Source: Nocardioides luteus (GTDB lineage Bacteria > Actinomycetota > Actinomycetes > Propionibacteriales > Nocardioidaceae). From it: DNA of 64,000 bases. Positions 34,265-44,327 of this stretch are shown here, one piece after another (positions within the stretch are counted from its first letter, which is position 1; every line of letters starts with the position of its first letter). The stretch is from assembly GCF_014648595.1 (NCBI RefSeq), contig NZ_BMRK01000009.1:99193-163192 (forward strand), given 5' to 3'. A program made the position numbers and the translations under genes. The notes under the pieces were generated by a model. That model was not told the DNA's origin, ran no database searches, and saw nothing but the letters and a program-made list of their open reading frames with translations.

Positions 34265-35691
34265 AGGATCTCCCCGGGCGCGTAGGCGGCGGCCTCGGGG
34301 TGGCGGGCGGTGACGGCCTCGACCCGGCGTACGACCTCCTGGACCTGCGCCACCGCGGCTCCGGTGAACTCGATCGGCTCGGCGACGAGCGACTGGATCT
34401 GCTCCTCGGTCAGCCCGAGGCGGGAGTCGGCGCCGAGCTTGGCGAAGACGTCGTTCTCGGCCTGCCCCTTGCGCATCGACAGCGCGGTGCCGACCGCGGC
34501 CTCCTTGATCGCCTCGTGGGCCTCCTCGCGGCCGACGCCGTTGCGGACGGCGGCCATCAGGACCTTGGTGGTGGCCAGGAACGGCAGGTAGCGGTCGAGC
34601 TCGCGCTGGATGACGGCCGGGAACGCGCCGAACTCGTCGAGCACGGTCAGGAAGGTCTGGAAGAGACCGTCGGCGGCGAAGAAGGCGTCCGGGAGCGCGA
34701 CCCGGCGCACGACCGAGTCGGAGACGTCGCCCTCGTTCCACTGGTCACCGGCGAGCTCGGAGATCATCGAGAGGTAGCCCCGCAGCACGACCGAGAGGCC
34801 GTTGACCCGCTCGGTGGAGCGCGAGTTCATCTTGTGAGGCATCGCGCTCGAGCCGACCTGGCCCTCCTTGAAGCCCTCGGTGACCAGCTCGTTGCCGGCC
34901 ATCAGCCGGATCGTCGTGGACAGGTTGGAGGGGCCGGAGACCAGCTGGACCAGCGCCGAGACCGCGTCGAAGTCGAGGGAGCGCGGGTAGACCTGGCCGA
35001 CGCTGGTGAAGACGTTCTCGAAGCCGAGGTGGGACGCGACCCGCTCCTCGAGGGCGGCCAGCTTGCTCTCGTCGCCGTCGAGCAGGTCGAGCATGTCCTG
35101 GGCGGTGCCCATCGGGCCCTTGATCCCGCGCAGCGGGTAGCGGGCGATGAGCTCCTCGACCCGCTGCAGCGCGACCAGCATCTCGTCGACGACGGTCGCG
35201 AACCGCTTGCCGAGGGTCGTCGCCTGGGCGGCGACGTTGTGGGAGCGGCCGGCCATCACGGTGGCTTCATGCTCGGTCGCGAGGCGGGCCAGGCGGGCCA
35301 GCGTCGCGACGGCGCGGTCTCGGATCACCTTCAGGCTGGAGAGGACCTGGAGCTGCTCGACGTTCTCGGTGAGGTCGCGCGAGGTCATCCCCTTGTGGAT
35401 GTGCTCGTGGCCGGCCAGCGCGGCGAACTCCTCGATCCGCGCCTTCACGTCGTGGCGGGTCACCCGCTCACGCGCCGCGATCGAGTCGAGGTCGACGTCG
35501 TCGACGACCTTCTCGTACGCCTCCACGACCCCGTCGGGGACGTCGATGCCGAGATCCCTCTGAGCCTTGAGCACCGCGATCCAGAGCTGACGCTCCAGCA
35601 CGATCTTGTGCTCGGGACTCCAGATCCCGGCGAGGTCGGCAGCGGCATAGCGGTTGGCGAGAACGTTGGGCACCACAGTCACGGCCGACAT
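34261..35691 (-). CDS. purB: Adenylosuccinate lyase PurB
   Basis: A 476-residue fumarase/aspartase-family lyase that acts twice: SAICAR to AICAR and adenylosuccinate to AMP. The signature GSSAMPHKMN is present, along with HKGMTSRDLTENVE and GRSHNVAAQATTLGKRFA. The ATG 35691 start follows GGGAGA. The stop overlaps the Nudix start by 4 nt. It is divergent from the DUF4032 gene with 39 nt between starts. Confidence 0.97.
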   Translation of the reverse strand: MSAVTVVPNVLANRYAAADLAGIWSPEHKIVLERQLWIAVLKAQRDLGIDVPDGVVEAYEKVVDDVDLDSIAARERVTRHDVKARIEEFAALAGHEHIHKGMTSRDLTENVEQLQVLSSLKVIRDRAVATLARLARLATEHEATVMAGRSHNVAAQATTLGKRFATVVDEMLVALQRVEELIARYPLRGIKGPMGTAQDMLDLLDGDESKLAALEERVASHLGFENVFTSVGQVYPRSLDFDAVSALVQLVSGPSNLSTTIRLMAGNELVTEGFKEGQVGSSAMPHKMNSRSTERVNGLSVVLRGYLSMISELAGDQWNEGDVSDSVVRRVALPDAFFAADGLFQTFLTVLDEFGAFPAVIQRELDRYLPFLATTKVLMAAVRNGVGREEAHEAIKEAAVGTALSMRKGQAENDVFAKLGADSRLGLTEEQIQSLVAEPIEFTGAAVAQVQEVVRRVEAVTARHPEAAAYAPGEIL

Positions 35692-35730
35692 TCTCCCATG
35701 CCCCGGCCCCCACCCCGTTAACGTGACCGT

Positions 35731-36945
35731 ATGGCCCTGCGAATCCTCGCCAGCCGGCCCGACCCGGCGATCTACACCCTGCCCTGGTCCCTCCCGCTGG
35801 AGGAGTGGCCGGACGACGTCGTGGTGCCGCTGACCCGCGGGCTGAGCCGCCACGTCGTCCGCATCGTGCGGGTGCGCGGCAACGTCTACGCGGTCAAGGA
35901 GACCCAGGCCGACATCGCCCGGCGCGAATACAACATGCTGCGCGAACTGCAGCGCCTCGGCCTGCCGACGGTGGTCCCCAAGTGTGTCGTCACCGGCCGC
36001 AAGGACCACGACGGCGAGGAGCTCGGCGCCGCGCTGATGACCGACCACCTCACCTACTCGCTCCCCTACCGCGCCCTCTTCGAGCGGGGGCTGGCCGCCG
36101 ACCGGCTCCCCAGCCTCATCGACGCGCTCGTCGTCCTGCTCGTCCGGCTCCACCTGGCCGGCTTCTACTGGGGCGACGTATCCCTCTCGAACGTCCTCTT
36201 CGTGCGCGACGCCGCCGGCTTCGCCGCCTTCCTGGTCGACGCCGAGACCGGTGAGCTCAAGCAGGAGCTCTCCGACCGACTGCGGGAGTACGACCTCGAC
36301 GTCGCCTACCAGAACATCTACGGCGAGCTGCTCGACCTGCAGGCGAGCGAGTCGCTGCCGGAGGCCTTCCCGATCGACGCGATCGTCGAACGGCTGCAGG
36401 ACCGCTACGACGCGCTGTGGCGCGAGCTCACCGAGGAGCAGGTCTTCTCGGCCGAGGAGATGTGGCACATCGAGCAGCGGATCGAGCGCCTCCACGACCT
36501 CGGCTTCGACGTCGAGGAGCTCGACATCACCACCAGCGAGGACGGCGACACCGTCGCCCTCCGGCCGCGGGTGGTCGAGCTCGGCCACCACCGCCGCGAG
36601 CTGCGCAACCTCACCGGCCTCGACGTCCAGGACGCCCAGGCGCGGCGGATCCTCAACGACATCGCCGCCTACCGCGCCACCCGCGAGCTCGGCGACCTGC
36701 CGATCGAGGTCGCCGCGAGCCGCTGGCGCCGAGAGATCTACGAGCCCATCGTGGCCATGCGCCCGCCCGGCGCCGCAGCCAAGCTCACCCCGGCGCAGAT
36801 GTTCCACGAGATCCTCGAGCACCGCTGGGTGCTCTCCCAGTTCGCCGGCGAGTGGGTCAAGCTCATCAACGCGGCCGAGTCCTACTACGAGGACGTCATC
36901 GCGCACCGGCCCGACGAGGCGGTCACGCCACCGCCGGAAGAGTGA
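35731..36945 (+). CDS. DUF4032 / lipopolysaccharide-kinase-like protein
   Basis: A 404-residue protein. The N-terminal two-thirds resemble a kinase fold: VYAVKETQADIARREYNMLREL looks like a beta-3 Lys and alpha-C Glu, and HLAGFYWGDVSLSNVLF resembles the catalytic loop (D and N), with VDAETGE as a possible metal-binding Asp. The C-terminal part is the DUF4032 region with GHHRRELRNLTGLDVQDAQA. Function is unknown. ATG 35731 has TAACGT six nt upstream (leaderless). Copy 2 of the 40-bp hairpin family follows it before purD. Confidence 0.82.
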   Translation: MALRILASRPDPAIYTLPWSLPLEEWPDDVVVPLTRGLSRHVVRIVRVRGNVYAVKETQADIARREYNMLRELQRLGLPTVVPKCVVTGRKDHDGEELGAALMTDHLTYSLPYRALFERGLAADRLPSLIDALVVLLVRLHLAGFYWGDVSLSNVLFVRDAAGFAAFLVDAETGELKQELSDRLREYDLDVAYQNIYGELLDLQASESLPEAFPIDAIVERLQDRYDALWRELTEEQVFSAEEMWHIEQRIERLHDLGFDVEELDITTSEDGDTVALRPRVVELGHHRRELRNLTGLDVQDAQARRILNDIAAYRATRELGDLPIEVAASRWRREIYEPIVAMRPPGAAAKLTPAQMFHEILEHRWVLSQFAGEWVKLINAAESYYEDVIAHRPDEAVTPPPEE

Positions 36946-36955
36946 CCGCAGGGTC

Positions 36956-36995
36956 GTGAACCTCAGAGTGACCCATGGACCACGCTCGGGTTCAC
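36956..36995. terminator. 40-bp hairpin, copy 2 of the family
   Basis: GTGAACC...GTG (36956-36970) pairs with CACGCTCGGGTTCAC (36981-36995) at 12 of 15 positions, with a 10-nt loop. It lies between the DUF4032 gene and purD and probably ends the former, as purD has its own leaderless-type promoter right after it. Confidence 0.65.
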
Positions 36996-37021
36996 AACCC
37001 GAACGCGCATAAGGTGGGCGC

Positions 37022-38308
37022 GTGAAGATCCTCGTCGTCGGCACCGGTGGTCGTGAGCACGCGCTCGCGCTGAAGCTCTCCCAGGAAGGGAACGAGGTGT
37101 ACGCCGCGCCCGGGAACCCGGGCATCGCGGAGTTCGCCACGCTGCGGGAGGTCGACATCATGTCCGGTCCCGCGGTGGCCGCGCTCGCCGAGGAGCTGGG
37201 TGCGGACCTGGTCGTCGTCGGCCCCGAGGCGCCGCTCGTCGCGGGTGTCGCCGACGCCGTCCGAGAAGCCGGGATCGCGGTCTTCGGGCCGTCCGGTGCG
37301 GCCGCGCGGCTCGAGGGGTCCAAGGCGTTCTCCAAGGACGTGATGTCCGCCGCCGGCGTGCCGACCGCCGGATCGCGGGTGGCGACCACGCCCGAGGAGG
37401 CCGCCGCGGCGCTGGACGAGTTCGGGGCTCCGTACGTCGTGAAGGACGATGCGCTCGCCGCCGGCAAGGGTGTCGTCGTCACGCGTGACCGCGACGAGGC
37501 GCTGGCGCACGCCGCGGCCTGCGAGCGCGTCGTCATCGAGGAGTTCCTCGACGGCCCCGAGGTATCCCTGTTCGCCATCTGCGACGGGTCGCGCGCCTAC
37601 GCGCTGCAGCCCGCCCAGGACTTCAAGCGGATCTTCGACGGCGGCAAGGGCGGCAACACCGGCGGGATGGGCGCTTACTCACCGCTGCCGTGGGCGCAGC
37701 CCGACCTCGCCGAGGTCGTGCTGGCGACCGTGGTCGAGCCGACCCTGGCCGAGATGGAGAAGCGAGGCGCTCCGTTCGTCGGGTGCCTCTACGTCGGGCT
37801 CTCGCTCACGGCGAAGGGGCCGAAGGTGATCGAGTTCAACTGCCGCTTCGGCGACCCCGACTCCCAGCCCGTGCTCGCGCTCCTGGAGTCCTCGCTCGGC
37901 GACCTGTTGCTCGCGGCGGCCACCGGCGCACTGGACACGGTCGAGGCGCCGACCTTCTCCGACGGTGCCTCGGTCACGGTCGTGCTGGCCTCGGCCGGCT
38001 ACCCCGAGTCCTCCTCGAAGGGCGACCTCATCACCGGCGTCGGCAACGCCAACTCCGTCAACGACGTCGACGTCATCCACGCCGGCACCGCGATCGTCGA
38101 CGCCTCCACCCCCGAGGAGCCGGGTCACCGCCACCTCGTCACTGCCGGCGGCCGCGTGCTGGCCGTCCGGGCGAAGGGCTACGACATCGACGACGCGCGC
38201 TCGCGGGCGTACGCCGCCGCCGACCTGATCTCGTTCGACGGTCTCCAGCGTCGTTCCGACATCGCGGCCGAACCTCTCGGTGTCGTCGAGGGCGCCTCGC
38301 TGCTTTGA
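37022..38308 (+). CDS. purD: Phosphoribosylamine-glycine ligase PurD
   Basis: A 428-residue ATP-grasp GAR synthetase, joining phosphoribosylamine and glycine. Recognisable are VGTGGREHALALKLSQEG, APGNPGI, KDDALAAGKGVVVT and the FDGGKGGNTGGMGAYSP signature. GTG 37022 has TAAGGT six nt upstream (leaderless). A small membrane protein gene follows 22 nt later. Confidence 0.97.
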   Translation: MKILVVGTGGREHALALKLSQEGNEVYAAPGNPGIAEFATLREVDIMSGPAVAALAEELGADLVVVGPEAPLVAGVADAVREAGIAVFGPSGAAARLEGSKAFSKDVMSAAGVPTAGSRVATTPEEAAAALDEFGAPYVVKDDALAAGKGVVVTRDRDEALAHAAACERVVIEEFLDGPEVSLFAICDGSRAYALQPAQDFKRIFDGGKGGNTGGMGAYSPLPWAQPDLAEVVLATVVEPTLAEMEKRGAPFVGCLYVGLSLTAKGPKVIEFNCRFGDPDSQPVLALLESSLGDLLLAAATGALDTVEAPTFSDGASVTVVLASAGYPESSSKGDLITGVGNANSVNDVDVIHAGTAIVDASTPEEPGHRHLVTAGGRVLAVRAKGYDIDDARSRAYAAADLISFDGLQRRSDIAAEPLGVVEGASLL

Positions 38309-38329
38309 GCGAGGCGTAGCCTGCCGGAC

Positions 38330-38611
38330 ATGACCTGGGTCGTGTTCGGCGTCGCCGTCGTCGCCGTGCTCGGACTGATGATCGCGGCAGGAACCAGGCT
38401 CCTCCGCTCGTCGCGACGCGGCGTCTCCTCCGGTATCGGCGACGGCCTCGGTAGCTTCATCGACGTCTTCGACCCCGGCAACGCCCGCGCCGCGCGGGAG
38501 CTGAAGGAGCAGGACAACATCGGCCACGTGGTCCCCTCACCTGACGGCGATCGTCCCCGCGAGGTGGACCTGCGCGCCGGACGGATCACCATCCGACGCC
38601 CGACGAGCTGA
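38330..38611 (+). CDS. Small single-pass membrane protein
   Basis: A 93-residue protein of no recognised family. One hydrophobic helix (about 3-22) is followed by RLLRSSRRG and a soluble tail with SGIGDGLGSFIDVFDPGNARAARELKEQ. ATG 38330 has TAGCCT seven nt upstream, so it may be expressed independently of purD. Its stop is 3 nt from that of the convergent DUF559-like gene. Confidence 0.75.
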   Translation: MTWVVFGVAVVAVLGLMIAAGTRLLRSSRRGVSSGIGDGLGSFIDVFDPGNARAARELKEQDNIGHVVPSPDGDRPREVDLRAGRITIRRPTS

Positions 38612-38613
38612 CC

Positions 38614-39441
38614 TCACGCCGCGAGCGGCACGCCCAGCGCACGCAGGTCTCGCCCCACCCGCTCCGGCTCGTCGCGGAGCTCACGGGCTGTGCAGCGGAC
38701 GATGATCCGATCGGGGGCGGTGAGTGCCCGCTGCCGCGCCAGGTCGTCCTCCCAGTGCTCGATCTCCATGTGGAACCCACCATCGACCTCCAGCACGAGG
38801 ATTCGGCCGCTGGGAAGCCGCCACTCGCAGTCGGTGTAGCGGACCCGCCCGTCGGCATCGCGGCGCTTCACCTGGCGCGTCGGTCTGGCCAGCCCGAGGT
38901 CGCGGCACATCCGCCGAACATCCATCTCCGCAAGCGACTGAGCACCTCCCTCGATGTCTTCGACAGCCCGTCGCAACGTCGCGGCGCGCCTCAGCGGCGC
39001 CAGTCGATCCAGCCACTCCAGCAGGCGCTGCGGGCTGGTGAGCTGTTGCTGGACCGCGGCTGCGAGCACGCCCTGAGCCGACCGCTCCGACCGGTCGGAG
39101 GCGGCGAAGAGCAGCACCGCCGGCTCGACGCGGCATCGTGGCGGCGAGCCGACGGATCGCAACCGTCGCCGGCTCCGCACGAACCCGACGCCGTCGAGCG
39201 CACTCGGCCGGCCGCGCTCATACGGCACGAGGACGGTGATCTGGTCCCGATCCCAGTTCCTCAGGCCGGCGAGCGAGGCCGCGGTGAGCCCACCGGCCAT
39301 CGCGCCGGGGCCGGCGTGCAGCACTGCGTTCCAGATCCGCTGCTCGTCCGTGAGCTCGCCGGTGACAGTCGCGACCACGGTCGGCGACAGCAGTTGCCAG
39401 CGCTCGGACGCGACGCGGTGCGCGATGCTCCATCTCGTCAT
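38614..39441 (-). CDS. AbiEi-like/DUF559 endonuclease-domain protein, N terminus probably frameshifted
   Basis: A 275-residue protein. The C terminus is a DUF559/Vsr-like PD-(D/E)XK domain (DCEWRLPSGRILVLEVDGGF; DDLARQRALTAPDR). The middle resembles the AbiEi-type proteins common in actinomycetes. These normally begin with a winged helix of the form QxGLITRRxAxxxG. Here such a start (MKEQGWRAVAAAQAGLITRR, from 39502) lies in a different frame and runs out just where this frame begins (MTRWSIAHRVASERW, 39441), consistent with a small deletion. The gene may be a recent pseudogene or start at 39441. Confidence 0.65.
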   Translation of the reverse strand: MTRWSIAHRVASERWQLLSPTVVATVTGELTDEQRIWNAVLHAGPGAMAGGLTAASLAGLRNWDRDQITVLVPYERGRPSALDGVGFVRSRRRLRSVGSPPRCRVEPAVLLFAASDRSERSAQGVLAAAVQQQLTSPQRLLEWLDRLAPLRRAATLRRAVEDIEGGAQSLAEMDVRRMCRDLGLARPTRQVKRRDADGRVRYTDCEWRLPSGRILVLEVDGGFHMEIEHWEDDLARQRALTAPDRIIVRCTARELRDEPERVGRDLRALGVPLAA

Positions 39442-39502
39442 CCCGACGGGTGATCAACCCGGCCTGCGCGGCCGCGACCGCTCGCCATCCCTGCTCCTTC
39501 AT
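39441..39502 (-). pseudogene. Out-of-frame N-terminal fragment of the DUF559-domain gene
   Basis: This stretch encodes about 20 residues (ending AGLITRR) that look like the expected first half of the winged helix missing from the gene at 38614-39441, but in another frame. It is offered as a remnant upstream of a frameshift. Confidence 0.4.
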
Positions 39503-39572
39503 GCGAACACGAGACCTCGGGAAACGGGATGCCGCAACGCCAAAGAGGGAGGGCTGTGGAAAACGCCGAGCT

Positions 39573-39612
39573 GTGAAGCTGAGCGTGATCTATGGGCCAC
39601 GCTCAGCTTCAC
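39573..39612. terminator. 40-bp perfect hairpin, copy 3 of the family; purA terminator
   Basis: GTGAAGCTGAGCGTG (39573-39587) pairs perfectly with 39598-39612 around the 10-nt loop ATCTATGGGC. It lies directly after the purA stop. Confidence 0.75.
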
Positions 39613-39616
39613 AACC

Positions 39617-42100
<2,484 letters not shown>

Positions 42101-42245
42101 CTAGATGCTCAGGAAGCGCCGCTCGCCTCAGCGTCACTCCGAGCGTGGATCTCGACCCGCCCGTCGCCACCGCTCGCACGCTCGCGGTAGCGGGGCTCGC
42201 TCGATCCCTTCGGGTCGGCGGAGCGAGCAGGCTCGCCCCGCCGCC

Positions 42246-43781
42246 TCAGGCCTCCGGCTTGAGCAGCGGGAAGAGGATCGTCTCCCGGATCCCGGCGCCG
42301 GTGAAGAGCATGATCATCCGGTCGAGCCCGAAGCCCATGCCACCCATCGGCGGGGCGCCGTACTCCAGCGCGCGCAGGAAGTCCTCGTCGAGCTGCATCG
42401 CCTCGGGGTCGCCGCCGGCGGCCATCAGCGACTGGGCAGTGAGGATCTCGCGCTGCACGACCGGGTCGATCAGCTCGGTGAAGCCGGTGCCGCGCTCGAC
42501 ACCGCCGATGATCAGGTCCCAGGCGAGCACCTGGCGCGGCTCGTCGTCATTGAGCCGGGCCAGCGGCTGGGCGATGGCCGGGAAGTCGCACAGGAAGGTC
42601 GGCTGCAGCAGGTGGGGCTCGACCAGCTCGCCGCACAGCTCCATGACGACCTTGCCGGCCTCCCAGGCCGGGTCGAGCTCGACGCCGTGCTTGTCGGCGA
42701 TGGCCCGCAGCGTGTCCAGGTCGGTGTCGGGGGTGACCTCGACGCCGACCGCTTCAGAGACGCCCTGGTAGACCGGGAGCCACGTCCACTCGCCGTCGAG
42801 GTCGATGACCTGCGTCTCGCCGGTCTCGCCCGTCGACACCTCGATCTGGCGCGAGCCGACCGCGTCGGCGGCGGCGAGGAAGAGGCCCTTGAGCATCTCG
42901 GCGATGGTGAACTGGTCGCCGTAGGCCTGGTAGGCCTCGACCATCGTGAACTCGGGGCTGTGGGTCGAGTCGACACCCTCGTTGCGGAAGATGCGGCCGA
43001 TCTCGTAGACCTTGTCGACGCCGCCGACGACAGCCTTCTTGAGGTTGAGCTCGAGCGCGATCCGCAGCGACATCTGCTGGTCGAAGGCGTTCATGTGGGT
43101 GTTGAACGGACGCGCGTGGGCGCCGCCGTGGATGAGCTGCAGGACCGGCGTCTCGACCTCGAGGTAGCCGTCGTCCTCCAGGCGGCGGCGCACCGCCTGG
43201 GTGATCGCCGCACGGGTGCGGACCATGTCGCGCGCCTCCTGGCGCACGATCAGGTCGGCGTAGCGCTGGCGGACGCGCGCCTCCTCGGAGAGGTCCTTGT
43301 GGAGCACCGGCAGCGGGCGCAGCGCCTTGGAGGCCATCTGCCAGCTCGAGGCCATGATGGACAGCTCGCCGCGACGCGAGGAGATGACCCGGCCGGTGAC
43401 GGCGACGTGGTCACCGAGGTCGACCAGGCTCTTCCACTCGGCCAGCGCCTCCTCGCCCACCTCGGCGAGCGAGAGCATCACCTGGAGGCGGGTGCCGATG
43501 CCCTCCTGCAGCGTCGCGAAGGCGAGCTTGCCGGTGTTGCGGACGAACATGACCCGGCCGGCGACGGTGACCACGTCCTGGGTCTCCTCGCCGGCCTCGA
43601 GCTCGTCCGCGTAGGCCTCGCGCACCTCGGCGAGCGTGTGGGTGCGGCCGACCTCGATGGCGTACGCCTTCTTGCCCTCGGCCAGCAGGCGCTCGCGCTT
43701 CTCGCGGCGCACCATGCTCTGCTCGTCGAAGCTGGGCTCGTCGGGGCCCGGGACAGCGGCGTCGGTGGTCTGCTCAGTCAC
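42246..43781 (-). CDS. lysS: Lysyl-tRNA synthetase, class II
   Basis: A 511-residue class II enzyme charging tRNA-Lys. An OB-fold anticodon domain (about 60-170, with VAGRVMFVRNTGKLAFATLQ) precedes the catalytic core. Motif 2 IFRNEGVDSTHSPEFTMVEA and motif 3 GFGLDRMIMLFTG are intact. GTG 43781 has TAGCCT six nt upstream (leaderless). The 155 nt between it and the LuxR-type regulator hold no gene. Confidence 0.97.
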   Translation of the reverse strand: MTEQTTDAAVPGPDEPSFDEQSMVRREKRERLLAEGKKAYAIEVGRTHTLAEVREAYADELEAGEETQDVVTVAGRVMFVRNTGKLAFATLQEGIGTRLQVMLSLAEVGEEALAEWKSLVDLGDHVAVTGRVISSRRGELSIMASSWQMASKALRPLPVLHKDLSEEARVRQRYADLIVRQEARDMVRTRAAITQAVRRRLEDDGYLEVETPVLQLIHGGAHARPFNTHMNAFDQQMSLRIALELNLKKAVVGGVDKVYEIGRIFRNEGVDSTHSPEFTMVEAYQAYGDQFTIAEMLKGLFLAAADAVGSRQIEVSTGETGETQVIDLDGEWTWLPVYQGVSEAVGVEVTPDTDLDTLRAIADKHGVELDPAWEAGKVVMELCGELVEPHLLQPTFLCDFPAIAQPLARLNDDEPRQVLAWDLIIGGVERGTGFTELIDPVVQREILTAQSLMAAGGDPEAMQLDEDFLRALEYGAPPMGGMGFGLDRMIMLFTGAGIRETILFPLLKPEA

Positions 43782-43826
43782 AGGGCAAGGCTAGGCGAAA
43801 TCGCTGGTCCTACGCGATTCGGTAAG

Positions 43827-44240
43827 TCACCCCAGAAGGGTGTCGTACGCCGTCGGGCTGCTGTCGCGGAGGAACTCGCTGCAGCGCTCCCACTCCTCGG
43901 TCTCACCGATCGCCTTGGCCTGCTCGGCGAGGAGGGCGAGGCTGGTCAGGAACCCGCGATTGGGCTCGTGCTCCCACGGCACCGGGCCGTGGCCCTTCCA
44001 GCCGTTGCGGCGGAGCATGTCGAGCGAGCGGTGGTAGCCGACGCGGGCGTAGGCGTAGATGGTCACGTCCTCGGCGCCGGACTCCTTGGCGGCGGTGGCG
44101 AGGGCGGCCCAGGCGGCGGGCGAGGCCGGGTGGTTGCGGACGACCTCGGCGGGATCGGTGCCGGCGGTCAGCTCGTCGGTCGCGGGGTCGGCGGGGAGGT
44201 GGGTCGGCGGCGGGCCGGCCATCAGGTCCTGGTGCGTCAT
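43827..44240 (-). CDS. DUF3151 family protein
   Basis: A 137-residue DUF3151 protein with the ALATAAKESGAEDVTIYAYA, RVGYHRSLDMLRRNGWKG and HEPNRGFLTSLALLAEQAKA signatures. Function is unknown; in mycobacteria the family lies close to the fructose-bisphosphate aldolase gene, whereas fbaA here is about 5.6 kb away. ATG 44240 (MTHQDLMAGPPP) is a reasonable start; an ATG at 44249 is also possible. Confidence 0.87.
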   Translation of the reverse strand: MTHQDLMAGPPPTHLPADPATDELTAGTDPAEVVRNHPASPAAWAALATAAKESGAEDVTIYAYARVGYHRSLDMLRRNGWKGHGPVPWEHEPNRGFLTSLALLAEQAKAIGETEEWERCSEFLRDSSPTAYDTLLG

Positions 44241-44327
44241 GACCACCATTGTGCCCGTCGTCACCGACAGCTCCTCGGCGGGCAGAGCGATCCCGGGAAT
44301 GTGGGTGGTCGGGTGTTGACTGTGACC

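Noticed and set aside
35692-37578. A minus-strand open frame continuous with purB and reaching over the DUF4032 and purD genes
   Set aside because: The true purB starts at 35691 with a Shine-Dalgarno sequence. The upstream extension is antisense to two well-supported genes.
42105-42245. Possible T-box or other riboswitch near lysS
   Set aside because: This gap is downstream of lysS, not in its leader. The lysS transcript appears leaderless and no T-box sequence was seen.
43782-43826. Inverted repeat CGAAATCGC/GCGATTCG upstream of lysS
   Set aside because: The arms are imperfect and short. The leaderless-type promoter explains the conserved bases.
42105-44327. A plus-strand frame that would fuse about 740 residues to the DHA2 exporter at 44328
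   Set aside because: The extension is antisense to lysS and the DUF3151 gene and has shadow composition. The exporter begins normally at 44328.
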